Shown here in pieces: positions 36,510 to 49,366 of a DNA stretch of 64,000 nt. Positions within the stretch are counted from its first letter, which is position 1, and the number at the start of each line of letters is the position of its first letter. Made by a program: the position numbers and the translations under genes. This DNA comes from Alnus glutinosa (lineage: Eukaryota > Streptophyta > Magnoliopsida > Fagales > Betulaceae), in contig NC_084894.1 of assembly GCF_958979055.1 (NCBI RefSeq), positions 27,909,616-27,973,615 on the forward strand, read 5' to 3'. The notes under the pieces are model-generated. The model saw nothing but the letters and a program-made list of their open reading frames with translations. It was not told the DNA's origin and ran no database searches.

Positions 36510-37961
36510 AAAAGCTTGAGATGGGCCTTACCCATCTATCTCTCTCTGTCTCTCATGGTATATATTTTCATTTGCTTACCCTCACTATCTCTCCCTTCAA
36601 GTGTATATGGTGTTATTTTTTTTTTTTTTTTTTTCTGGGTTTTGTATCCATTTATGGACTGTGAATTGTTTGGTTTAATTTTTTGTCCTTCAATTAGAAG
36701 AAATTTGAATTATTGCAGTTGGTTGCACTGCTTTTTTCTTTATGGCCCCATAAAAGAATAAAGCTAGTTTTCTAGGTTTCCTTTTGCTCTTAAGATATTC
36801 TTCTGTAAAACCCCGTAGACTAGGTTTGTGGTTCATAATTTATCGAGGCATGAATGTGATTATGCATCTATTTAGATTGACTTGATACTATTATAGCTCA
36901 AATGACAACTGAATACATGTGGTTCAGTTTTAACTCTTGTTACCTCTTACAAGTTTGCTTTGGAAATTTTATGTTTCTGCTGGTTGTTAATGAGGGGCTA
37001 TCATGAATTGAGGTGGAAATTTTATGTGCATTTTGAGTAGTAAACTATTGTATTCCGAAAGAATACAGATATTTGCAATGACACTTGTGACAATGATATT
37101 TGCATTGCTTGGTTTCTTATCTACTTCCAACCGAGGGGGGCTAATGACTGCCATGGTTTAATTCTCTTGTGGGTTTTCATGGACTTATAATGATTGGCAT
37201 GTGCTTTACACTTAATCCACTGTTGCTTTTTGATGTTAGGTTTTGAAATATTCTCTCTTTTCTTGTGGGCAGATTGCAAAAGGTGGAGGCACTAAAAGTT
37301 CGTGTGACCAAAGCAAGTGAAGTTAGTGAAAGAGAAAAGGTAATGTGCTTCCATGCACGGCAATCCATTTTTCTTGTCATGTACCAGTGAAATTTTAGTT
37401 GACCAGAAAAGGTTCTACATGCAGCATTTAGATTATTCATTCTGAAATTTAGCATTCTTAATAGATAATTTAGGATCCCTTTAGCGTCAAGAGTACAAAT
37501 ATCGTGGATTTTTGGCTTCTTGATTCTATAATATTGAATGAGATTGATAGGGAACCATAACTACTACCTGAACTAAAATCAACTTATTATGTAAATATTA
37601 GCCTAGAAATGGTGCAAACTTATATGAATGTGATATACTGTTGCCAGATCTTGCAGTTTCCAGAATTGAATTAGTGAATATATAAAGTAGCATATATATA
37701 TATATATATATTATCTTGAAGGATTGTTGATATTAGGTCAATATCTGCAGTCTGCATCATGATCACTTTTTGACCAATTCAGGCAGTTGATATAGGTTTG
37801 GTTGAATATGAAATTTCAGATCAAACAATATCTATTTTTGCTCCCTTTCTTTTTAACAGGCTTTATGATTGTCTGGCGAACTAGGCAATGTATGACTTGA
37901 TATTTGTTATTCCAAATGCTAACGAATAGAACTGATGTTGCTGAATTTGTGATGAAGCCAG

Positions 37962-38064
37962 ATTTGGTGGAACTTCTGAACTGGTTGCGGAGTTGGTCTC
38001 ACTAAATGGATTCAAAGCTGTGTATGCAATAAAAGATGGAGCAGAAGGACCCCGACGATGGATG
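37962..38064 (+). pseudogene. Rhodanese-like (STR4/TROL type) gene fragment
   Basis: The exon-like stretch reads [18 protein letters not shown] then [16 protein letters not shown], bordered by ag at 37960-37961 and gt at 38065. From memory of the family this matches the end of the rhodanese domain of thylakoid rhodanese-like proteins. Another exon-like stretch lies at 37273-37339 with good splice borders, but its product was not recognised. No full domain or complete gene is present, so it is read as a captured or decayed fragment inside the CACTA-like element. Confidence 0.55.
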
Positions 38065-38830
38065 GTCTTCGATCCCTTCTTTCTTCACCTGTTTACTTTG
38101 AATACATTGTTATTGACATCTAGATATTATGCGTGTCAGATACACTGTTACTTAGAAATTTTGACATGAGTTGTAAATTGCAGAATAGTGGTCTTCATTA
38201 AGCCTAGTGTACGTATTTGTGTTTATAGTGTATTCAAAATTTCCTTAAGTCTAGTGTATTTGTGTTTATAGTGATTAACATGGGTTCTTGTTATAGTGTA
38301 TTTGTGTTTATTTCTTTGTAGTCTGACTTGATGCTAATTATATATAGTTATTTTAGTCTAATAGATTCTGTTTTAATAAAATCATCGAGGAATGGAAGCA
38401 TATATTATATTTATTTATTTTTACATAGCTTTGGTGACGTGCAAACACCTCACTAAAAAGTACTAAAAAGTTTATTATTTATTTATTATTATTATTATTA
38501 TATGCATTAGTGACGTGTTTGGTATTAGTGGCATGTTTAAAAAAATGGCATGTCACTAAAATTAGTGACATGTTAATTTTGACATGTCACTAAAATTAAC
38601 ACATCACTAATTTGCAGTGACATGTCATTTTTGCACATCACTAAAACAGTGATGTGGTGCATTTTTGCACATCATTAAAGTTACTTTAGTGACCGGCAGT
38701 TTAGTGGCCTGGGCAGCACATCACTAATGCCACATCAATAGAGTTTAGTGACATGCAAGACCCTTTTACATGTCACTAAAGTCAGGTCACTAAATTTCAG
38801 ATTTTTATTTTTTATATTTTTTTTGTAGTG

Positions 38831-39374
38831 GTTAAAAGTTTCATATTCCTTGGGTAAGGTTTTTAGTTTTAGTAAATTCAATGTTAAAAGAACATGTTTG
38901 GTTGTAATTTTTAATTCTAGGTTAAGTCGGTGCATAAGTTGATTCAAGATATGAGAAGTCAAGTTTGTGTATGTTGTCAACAATGACCTACTCGGAGTAA
39001 AATTATCATAAATTTTGATTCCAAGATTAGATGAAGACAAACTTGGCGGCAATGGAAAGTTGACTCAAAATTATATAACTATGTATTTCATAAACAATTT
39101 TCAATTTCAATGTTTACCGGGTCAAAATAGGCTGTGAATAAAATACTGAAAATCTGGACAGACTGGCTCGTGTGCAAACTCATCTGAATGAGTTTGCAGA
39201 CGAGTTTTTCAATAGATTGCCTCGTTTGTAATCTCGTCCAGATGAGTTGCAAATAAGTTTTTGGCAAAGAAGCTGGTCTGTAATCTAGTACGACTGAGCA
39301 CCGAAAATTGACAATTTTTGGGTTACCATCTTTAAGATTTAGGGCTACTTTCTCAAGTTTATTTAAGGGCTTTT
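38831..39374. other. Unclassified repeat-like spacer
   Basis: No gene. Contains short repeated phrases such as gcaaactcatctgaatgagtttgcagacgag and relatives (39170-39260). It continues uninterrupted past the solo LTR at 45093, so the LTR inserted into this sequence. Confidence 0.5.
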
Positions 39375-42300
39375 TGTAACGCACAAAAAATTAGAAAGTA
39401 AAAATGCACATAGATTAATAATCTTTAAATGCTAAAACACCTATAATTGTGTAAGTGCATGTATACATGTTTAAGATTAAGCATGGTTGAGTAATTTGTT
39501 GCATAATTAATCATATATGAATTTTTAACCAAAGCAATTTATAAACACATATACATATATTAGGTGCAGGATAGAGTTTAGTTGCTAATATAGTACAGGA
39601 AGCAATTTCGGTGTAATACGGTGTTTTGTGTGAGTGAGAGCTGTCAATTTTAATTCATTAAACCTGTAACCCAGTTCGTTTTAAGCATTCTAGGAGATTA
39701 AAAACCATGTTAACAAGTGTGGTTAGACTAATCTAGTTCAAATTAAATGATAGTTCGTTAAAGATGAGAATCTAGTTTTAATAGATGAAAATCCTTAAAG
39801 TCAAGAGTCAAGTCTTCTCTAGTCATCATCCGTATTTTCCACCTGTGATTATTCCAACCTTAGATTAACATTTTTTGCTAGCTTAATCTTAACCTTTGAA
39901 GTGTTGTATATAAGGGACTAAATGATCGATCAAAGCTGCAGCAAGGAAAATCGAATTTCTAACAAAAAAGCTCATTGTTTTATTTTCAGTTGATTACAAG
40001 AACCTTGTTGCTGTAATTTTGGTGTCTTTCCTACACTTTCCAGCATTCAAAAACCATAAATGGGATCTTGAACCATCACTCATTTCCCAAACCATATAAT
40101 AGAAACAGAAACCAAAAACTCTCCTGTTTTTCATTCAAAAACCAGCAAACACAGTTTACTCTCAAAAAGTTTATCTTGGACAGCAACTCTTCCTCTCTTA
40201 TTTGGATTGTTTTGTCCGAAAGTTGAGTCTTCCTTCGAGCCAATACACGATCACCGACAACAACTCTGTAAGTATAAAATAGGAAATGATTTATGAATAC
40301 ATATATTTGCTGAAGGAATAAGAACCGGTTGTGTGGGAATTAAAGTAAAAAGGAGTTTTAAGTGTAAAGATGAAATCGATAAAGACACTTAGATAGTTAT
40401 ATGTATGTTGCTGTCATGAGATATTTTGCTGCCATGTGGTTGCTACCGTGATGTGGTTGCTGCTGGAATAAGGAATTTCATGGAGTGCCAATGTTTAGAT
40501 TATACAACAAGTTAAAAGCTCTTAAGGTTGTGATGAAAGTGAAGAATGCTACTTGTTTTGGTAATCTGAGAAGTAAAGTGGTAGAGGCTCGTGGAAAGCT
40601 AGATTTGGCTCAGAAAGCTGTCCTGGATACTTGGGGGAGTGCTGGTAGCCTGCTTAGAGAAAGTGAGTGTCTTCATGCCTATGTTTCTATAACAAAGGCT
40701 GAAGAGGCATTCCTTAGGCAAAAAACTCGAGTGCAGTGGCTACAATTAGAAGATCAAAATACTGCTTTTTTTCATCGGATGCTTAAGGGGAGGTAGGCTA
40801 GAAATTATATTTCTTTCCTGTATGATGAGGAAGGGAATAAAGTTGAGGATGTTGATCATCTTAAAGGTCTGGTTGAAGATTTTTATAGGAAGTTGTTAGG
40901 CTCTAAGTCTACAGTTTTCACTCCTGATCTTGCTACTAGGGTCAGTGGTTTGATTCGCCCAGCTATTCCAGAGGAGCATGTTAATCTCTTGATAAAGGCT
41001 ATTACGGCAGAAGAGATAAGGGATACTATGTTTAGTATGAAGTCCAATAAAGCTCCTGGGCCAGATGGTTATACTGTTGATTTTTTAAAAGCATCTTGGT
41101 CTATGGTGGGGGCTGATGTGGTGGAAGCAATTCAGGATTTTTTTTTTGTTTCTGGGAAGCTTCTTAAGGAAGTAAATGCTACCATTCTTACCCTAGTCCC
41201 TAAGAAGACAAATGCTGCAACTATGGGAGACTTTAGGCCAATTGCTTGTTGTAATGTAATTTACAAATGCATTACAAAAATTTTATCTAACCGCATGCTT
41301 CCTGTGTTGGATTCTGTAGTGGGCAGAAATCAATCAGCTTTCATTCCTGGAAGAAGCATCTCAGAAAACATTTTGTTGGCTCAAGAATTAGTTAAGAACT
41401 ATCATCGGAAGGAAGGGCAACCTCGGTGCACTATGAAAGTTGATTTAATGAAGGCTTATGATTCGGTGGATTGGGATTTTATCCTTCATTGCCTATCCTG
41501 TTTTGGTTTCCCTTCAAAATTCATTAAATGGATTGAGGTTTGTATTACTTCTCCCGGTTCTCCATTTCTTTAAATGGTTCTCTGGTGGGTTTTTTCAGAG
41601 GTGCAAAAGGGTTAAGGCAGGGGGATCCTTTATCCCCTTACTTGTTTGTAATTGCCATGGAAGTTTTTTCTAGAGTTCTGGAAGATCACACTAGTGCAAG
41701 GGAGGGGTTCAAGTATCATCCTAGGTGCTCTAAGTTAAGGCTTACTCACCTTTGTTTTGCGGATGACTTACTCATTTTTTCGGAAGCTAATTTGTCATCT
41801 ATTGCTGTCATTAAGAATGCACTGCTAGAGTTTGAACAGATTTCAGGTTTGAAGGCAAACCCCTCTAAAAGTTCACTGTTCTGTGCTAGAGTTTTTGATG
41901 GAATGAGGGCACTCTTGCTTGAAGATCTGCAAATGAAGGAAGGACTTCTCCCGGTCAGATATCTTGGGATCCCTCTGATTTCCTCAAAGCTATCAGCTGG
42001 GGATTGTAAGGCTCTTGTTGATAGAATTACAGGCAGGATTAACTCTTGGACTTCCAAAAAAACTTTCTTTTGCGGGTCGGTTGCAGTTGTTGCCCTCTGT
42101 GCTTTTTAGTCTCCAAGTATACTGGTCGAGTATCTTTATCCTTCCTTAGAAGGTTCTCAAGGATATAAGCCAAGTTTTTAACCGGTTTCTTTGGAATGGT
42201 GGGGTTGAGGATAATGCAAAGGCAAAAGTGGCTTGGAAGGATGTTTGTTTTCCTAATAAGGAGGGAGGTTTGGGATTGAAAGACTTGGAGTCCTGGAACA

Positions 42301-45092
42301 TCTCGGCAATTATGAGACATATATGGGTGATGTTTGCTCGGTTTGGCTCTTTTTGGGTGGCTTGGGTGCAAGCCTATTTGTTGAAGGGGAAGAGTTTCTG
42401 GAATGTTTCTACCCCTCAAAATGGTTCATGGTGCTGGAGAAAGCTCCTCAAATTTCGACATTTGGCTAGAGGTTTGATCCGATTTGAGGTGGGTATTGGA
42501 GAAAATATCCATTTATGGATGGATAACTGGCATCCTTTTGGTCCCTTAGTGGAGAAGTTTGGCTTCAGAATTGTGTATGATTCTTGTAGCAATTTGGAGG
42601 CCAAATTAAGTTCTGTCTTGAAGGATGGTATATGGTGTTGGAGACCGGCTCGCTCTGAAGATCTTGTAGAAATTCAAACTAAACTTCCAAAAGTGCACTT
42701 GGGTATTGTTGATTCTCCTGTTTGGACTATCTCCCGTTCTGGTGTTTATGTTAGTGTAGATACATGGAACCACTTCCGAATTAAGAGAAGCTGTGTCAAC
42801 TGGTGGCCTTTGGTTTGGTACTCTTACTCCATCTATAAGCAGGCTTTTATTCTTTGGTTGGTGTTTAAGAATAGACTTACAACTGGAGATCGAATGCTTG
42901 CATGGGGGTATAAGGGAGATACTGCTTGTGTATTTTGTCGGAATGGCACAGAGAGTAGAAATCACCTATTTTTTGGTTGTGGGTTTTGTTCTCGCTTATG
43001 GAGAACTTGTATGGAACGGTGTAATATACCAAATCCTCCAAATGATTGGGAGGATATTCTTGAGGAAGGGTGTCGAAGTTGGAAGACGAAGGCCATGAGA
43101 GGGGTTCTTTGTCGGTTGGTGCTAAGTGCCACCGTTTATGAAATTTGGAAGGCTCGTAATGCTATTCGGCATGGAGGACAGATCAAAACTGAAGAACAGA
43201 TATTGAAATCTATCATTTGGAAAGTCCGGTATAGAGTTTCGGGAAGAGAAGTTTTAAGAAGAATCTGGAAAATATTAGTTTGTGTTTGAACTGGAACATT
43301 GATGTTAATGTTTTGGTTTAATTTAGTTGTTAGTTGGTAGATGAGTTTACAGAAATTTCCTCTATTTTGTTTGTGGTTTAATTGGTTTTGTCGGTGTTTG
43401 TACAGTACTATTCTTTTTGTTAATATCAATTTCTACTTATTCATAAAAAAAAAAATTAAAAAAAAAGATATTTTGCTGCCATGTGGTTGCTACCGTGATG
43501 TGGGTGTCTTACACGTGCTAAAGAAAAAGAGGTGTTTTGTATATATAAGTGCAAGTGCAAGTGCAAATATGTGAAACAAAGTGTGTGTGTGACTTTAATT
43601 TAATGTGTGAAACAAAGTGAAGGTGGGTGCTGTAGTCAACGTGAGTGTGTGTGTTTTAATTAAGAGCATGTCTTGTGTGTGTTTTAACTAGACAAGTGTC
43701 TTTGTTAGAAAAGAAAACAAGACATGTGTCTTTGTTAAAAGATGGTAGGCCATTATGTGTGACCCACGTGTGCTTATTTTAATATATATATATATATATG
43801 CTTAAGCAAGTTCTAAAATTTGCTATATTGGGTTAATTTATAAAGGGAAAATACTCCAAAACATTATTATGCTATCCAATTTTATATAAGAATTATTAAT
43901 GAGATTTTTAGACTAAATTAAGATTAATATCACAACTGAAACTTTTGTAAAGCTTAATAGAATAATAACAAAATAAAACTATTCATGTAGTACTTTTTAC
44001 TGATTTATTATTTTGCATGAATATAATTATGCAGTTTTACGAATAATTTTTGGAGTAAAAACTATAAGTATCTTTATACTTACTGAGGGTGATGTTGGTG
44101 GATTTTTTCATAATGTTGTGGATACTTATTTATTTATTTGTGCATGTGAATTTACATATTTTTTCTGTCTTAGTTAAATTGTTAAATAACAAAACTGGTA
44201 CGCAGTGGGGAGCGAATGGCTTGCCAGTGGGACCTTCGGTTCCTGTAAAAGTTAATAAATAAGCGATTGAAACTGTAGGTTTTCAGTCGGCTGGGACCTT
44301 AGATTTTCAGCAACAGATAATTAAGCTTTAAGTGAGGAGACCGTAGGTTCTCGGGACCGTAGGTTCCCACAACACGCTATGAAGGACCATAGGTTCCATT
44401 ATGAGAGGAGTGCAAAATAAGATATATAATTAAAACATTGCATATAAAATCGTCATATTATTACTTTATAATTGTGTATATATTCAATATATCTATGTCT
44501 ATAATTCACGACCTTAGACCATATATTGCATATAAATGTGATTATGAAGCCATATTTGCATTGTGTTGCATTTATTAAATAAATAAGCATTCATTATATT
44601 ATTGGAAACATCGGGTTCATTTATGTATTTTGTATTACTGTTTTCCTCTTTATATTAAATATTATTACAGAATATGAGGAGAAGGAGTACCAGGATTACC
44701 CAGATCCTTAGGTGGATCCCATTGACAGTAATTGAGGATAGCTTGCCTCTATTTTGTGGATTGATGTGTTCCAGTCCTTTAGTATATTATCTTGAGAACA
44801 ATATTTTATATTTCTGTTGGTGTATATTAGCTATATTCTAGTTATTTGGCTTGTAAATTATATGTGCCTTGTGTGGCACAAATATTATCTTATGTGTAAT
44901 TGTTCAGTTACACTTTATATATCTATTTTGAGGTATTTCAGTTAGAATCTATGATGTGTTATTTAATTCAAAGTCTATTGGATAAATATATATTCCGCTA
45001 CCAATTTATAACTCTGATGATGTCGTAATGTCATGTGAAAATCGAAAAAAAAAAGAGCATTTATGCTTTTTTTGTAAAAGCGGGGCGTTACA
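39375..45092 (+). mobile_element. Solo Ty3/gypsy-type LTR, interrupted by a LINE
   Basis: Starts TGTAACGC and ends GGCGTTACA, so the ends are inverted repeats of at least 8 bases (TGTAACGC/GCGTTACA), the usual termini of long plant gypsy LTRs. The 5 bases ctttt flank both ends perfectly (39370-39374 and 45093-45097). Without the LINE and its duplication the LTR is about 2.7 kb. No internal gag-pol or second LTR was seen, so it arose by LTR-LTR recombination. A GT-rich part at 44200-44410 has repeated gaccgtaggttc phrases. Confidence 0.8.
40457..43465 (+). mobile_element. L1-type LINE with nearly complete reverse transcriptase, inactive
   Basis: A 3.0-kb 5'-truncated LINE. A 38-base stretch at 40419-40456 recurs exactly at 43466-43503, right after the A-rich tail (43446-43466), which is the target duplication. 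Reading order: KTRVQWLQLEDQNTAFFHRML (to 40794), reverse transcriptase with NKAPGPDGYTVDFLK, GDFRPIACCNVIYKCITKIL, NQSAFIPGRSISENILLAQ, MKVDLMKAYDSVDW, GLRQGDPLSPYLF and LTHLCFADDLLIF (the FADD catalytic box), then the zf-RVT zinc-binding region (43289 end) with TACVFCRNGTESRNHLFFGC. Breaks: in-frame TAG at 40794-40796, a frameshift near 41555, one near 42058 and a TAG at 42147-42149. The AP endonuclease and ORF1 are missing. Confidence 0.93.
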
Positions 45093-48000
45093 CTTTTCCG
45101 GCACAATTTTTCATGGGGTTGGAGGCAATATTTTAAGAGAAAAAATAGTATTTTTCTTTATCTGCTAAAAGATGAAGTTTAAGTTTTTATGCTTTCAATT
45201 GGTTATCTCTTAAGTCTTTGTTGTAAATCACAACTGTTCATCAACAACAACTGAAACCTACAGGAATTCTGGTAAAGAAGATAAAGTAGAATAATTGTTC
45301 AGAGGTTATTAGAGAACTACTGTAATAGCAGGCAAATAAGTTGTTTACTTAGTACAATGGTGTGTCATTTACAAATGTTTTATCTCACTTGGAAGAAAAG
45401 AAGCAGCAAATTCGTGATTGAAAGAGCGAGAAGAATGTCCTTTACGTGAAGACCTGCGAGTGAACTAAGAGCACACACGTTTTCTCCAAGACGTGATCTG
45501 GCAGCAAGCACCGAAAGATGCATGGACAGCACCGAAGTGCACACTTATCTAGCACCTATTTTTGCTGCTGGACAGTTCTCTCCTTCCAAAACAATGCAGC
45601 ACATGCACCTATGAACCTGCTCTTAATGAAGAAACACATTGGCTGCAACCAAGGAAGGACACGCATGTCTGCATTTCCAAGACCCGTGCACCGAATTCAC
45701 ATGCTGCAGGACAGCAGCATTGCAAGCAGCATGGACAGCTCCGAATCTTCATGGCTTCTTTATATTTTATTCTCTCCAAAACTGAGCATGCTCCTCTGCA
45801 GGGGAATTACGCCGCACCATAGAGAAGCACCGAACAGCAAATTGGACAGCAGCAACTCCTAAACAATGTGGCACATTTTCATAACCACAAGTCTCCTTCA
45901 CAACCGGCCAGCATGGGCAGTGCACGTCCAGCAGCTCACGCACGCTCAGCAGCACCGAATGGCAAAAAGAAAAACTGGACAGCCGTGCACTTTTCTCTCT
46001 TGTCTCCCCATGCTTGTCTCCCCAAGTGATTCTCTTCTTCAAAAACACAGCAGTACAGCAGCATGGGCAAGAGGTTTTGGACAGAATTTCTGTCCCAATT
46101 GAGATGCAGCACACGTTCATCTCTAAGCCTAGCGGATCGGAACACCGACTCTCGACTCTAGCTTGTAGTTTATAAATATAATGCTTGCTCTAGGAAAAAG
46201 GAGAAGAGGAGAGGGAGAACGATTTTTAGGGGAAGTAGCTAGGCTTATCTTTGTGCATTTTACAACTTAGCACAGTAACTCTTTTCCTTTAGATACTTCT
46301 CTTTTGTAAGGTGTTCTTCTAATTTCATGATTGTTCTTTCAATTCTTATGGTGTTTTCAGTCATGAAATGCTAGAACTCTCAATTAAGGTTGATGATGAA
46401 ACCTCACCATTGATAACACTCACACTCTTGTTCTATCATTTGTACATTTAAAGCACCATCTATATGTTATCCAAGTTCCATTCTCTTTAATGCTCTATCT
46501 TTTGGAATGAATGTATTTGATTAAAAAGGTAGGACACTTAGTGTGTTTCAACCGATGGATACATCGATTTATCGGTTTGAAGAATATATCTATTGCGATT
46601 TATTCTTTGAATGGATACAATAGATGATTAGATTTCAAATGGATATTCTTTGTGATTTATCTTTGAGTTGGATTCATTGAATGGTTCTAACATTTGTGGT
46701 TAAGAAACTTGAATTACAACTTATGCTTAAATGTTCTTTAGGTGTTCAAATGAAAAATACGAGTGTGTGTTGTTAGATTTGGTTTGGTGGATTCTTTAGC
46801 TTTAGTCACTTTTTACATATTTCATTTTATCATCTTTAACTTAGTGTTATTATTGCTTGTTTAAACCTCAATATTTTGAAACTAGGTTAAAATAAAGTCA
46901 GTTAGACAAAAACACTAATGTTTGACCATTTTCCTATGGGATCGACATCGCACTTGCAGAACACTATATTGCAAACGATTCGTGCACTTGCGAGTTAAAT
47001 AAATTTGCACAACAATGGTCCCCCCCAAAAAAAAAAATCCTAAAAAAAAAAAAATAATTAAATTTTACCCCTAATTTTTAATTTTTTTTAGTTTTGGCCC
47101 CTCCATTTTTTTTTTTTAATTTGCCCCCTCCTCAAATCTCAAATCTCAAATCCTAGCTCCGCCCCTGCGTACAAGTACAACAATTAGAAAAATAAGTTGA
47201 TAGACAGTTGATTTTTTTGTATGCTAATTAACCATATTAGCACAATTAAGAAATATTTAACAAATGGAATACATCATTCTCATGGTACACCGTCCCATGA
47301 GAATGAAAACCCCAAAGTCGGTAAGAGAGAAGAAAAAAATCAATCCAATATTATGTACGTGTATGAGGATAACGAATATTAAATAAAATAAGAGTTGCCA
47401 TATAGCCTAGCTATAGGCCACACCCTGTTAGATAATTGACCCATTAAGGCAATAATAACTGTAATTGTAATTCTGATGCCTACAAATTACTCTCTTTTTC
47501 TCTTGTTCGAATCTATATTCCTCTTTTTTTTCCCCTTTTCTCTCTCTCTCTCTCTCTCTCGTAATTTTTACATAAGGAGTATGCTCAGTGCTCACCAACT
47601 TGGCAACTACTCAGTACTATTTGGTAGATTTTATGATTGGTGCACAACAAGATAGGGTGGCACAACACATGTACAATACAAGACACATAGAGTCATGAAA
47701 CTCATGTGGTAGGTCCTACTCATATGAGTCTCGCCCATGTGTTTTGTGTTGTGCAATCTTGTTGTGCAAAAATCTTTTCTCTTTTATTTAATGGGTAGGG
47801 AGCCGTAGGGCCAAAAATTTAATTGCCTAGGGGCCAAATAGCCCAAATACTATAAATTGATTACCCCTTGTAGACAAAAAAAATCATTCTTAGGGCACCG
47901 GCAATTAACAACTTCTATTAGATTTTATTTAAATTTAGGAAACCAAACTACTTTTTTGCTTTCCTATTCAAATAAACTTCACAATCCTTGTATCATTCCT

Positions 48001-49366
48001 CTATATCATTTAAATTATCTTTAAATTAAATGTTAGGAAAAAGAGAGGAAATAAAAATACATTTAAATATTCTTTCAAATAAATGCTAGGCGAAAGATAG
48101 AGGAAATATAAAGCATTTTCTATTAAAATAATGTTAAGGGAAGCAAAAATGTTACTCTAGATTTAGGGTAGCATTTTTGGTTCGATCCCTTGGTATTCCT
48201 TTGGTTTTTTAGGAGTTTTTCTTACATTTAGTGAAAAAAATGAGATTTAGAAAAGCTGCCGCTAGTATTTTTATAACTAAGTTCTCTAAACAAATCAGTG
48301 ATTTTCAGAAGCCCATATCATAGATGTTCCTTCTCTCTTCCTCCTCCCCGACATACTTCACTAGAGTGTGTTGCAGTGATCCACCATGGTGAAAAAATAT
48401 ATTCACCATATCTGTAATCACCATTAAAACTCTCAAGTCAGATTCCAAATAAAACTATAATATAACAAACAACTCAATGCAACCAACATGGAGTCTTTTT
48501 TTTTTCTTTTTTTTTTTCTTGGTGTTCTGAGTGGTAAAAAATTTTAGAATTAGACGTTAGATACGTTTATAGAAAGATATAAATTTAATAATTTAATTAA
48601 TATTTTAACGATTTCCTTTACGTATGGGTTTAAACCTTATTTTTAATAGGTGGAATCCAATACATAGAATATTTAACTAAAACTGGAGGTGAATTGTGGA
48701 CTCAATTAAGGTTTAAATTCATGACCTCTGACTTTGATATCATGATCTATCTATATTTATCATAAAAGCTTATAAAAGAATTAAATTTAATAATATAATC
48801 ATTAATTAACAAGATGTTTTTAAAAGACAGTGTCATCTATTTTAAAGCTTTTGACATTTAATTTTGGCTGTCCTTTTTCAAAGGGTAGATATTTAATTAA
48901 TTAGTTTTACTTGATAGCACTGAAGCCGGATTAAAAAAAAAAAAAAAAAATACCAAGAAAAAAACCATCCATTTGCTCCTAGCTAGTTTAGTAAATGAGG
49001 CAGATAGATTGACTTGGCCTTGAGATACTTCTGCATTAATACCATTTGTTTGAGAAAATGCGCAAAGTCAAATAATCTTACTGTCAGGCATGTGTGCAAA
49101 TGCTATTTATAATTAAAATAGGTTATAAATAAGATGGTGGATGTTTATTTATCATTTCCAGATGGAGAACCAACTAATTTAACGCCAATGCAGCAATGCT
49201 AATCCTCGTAGTACTCCTAAAAAAGGCAATAAGGTCCCCGTATTAATTATGAGTTCATGCATTAGCTAGAGGACCGAATTACGCAGAAGAAAAGACCACA
49301 ACGTGCGTGCATACTCTTTCCCTGTACATTTCTTGTGTGAAAATAGTAAGATAGGTAGACACCGGC
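45093..49366. other. Repeat-rich intergenic DNA upstream of the CHX gene
   Basis: No gene supported. 45400-46140 is rich in 'gcagcac' phrases with several short frames and no domain. 46141-47012 looks like an LTR part (listed separately). 47030-47165 holds A/T runs and a ggggcggagct-type repeat end on the minus strand. 48550-48780 is a minus-strand copy of the repeat seen at 6209-6485. The last few hundred bases should hold the CHX promoter; a TATAAATAAG stretch lies near 49125. Confidence 0.5.
46141..47012 (+). repeat. Gypsy-type LTR remnant (R-U5 end)
   Basis: A TATA-like box (tataaatataatgc, near 46170) is followed by a GA-rich leader and ends with gattcgtgcacttgcgagt...gcacaaca, a phrase common at the end of Ty3/gypsy LTRs. 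A diverged copy lies at 57831-58470 (shared: gtgtttcaaccgatggatacatcga, aaacctc.ccattga). The upstream border is not resolved. Confidence 0.5.
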
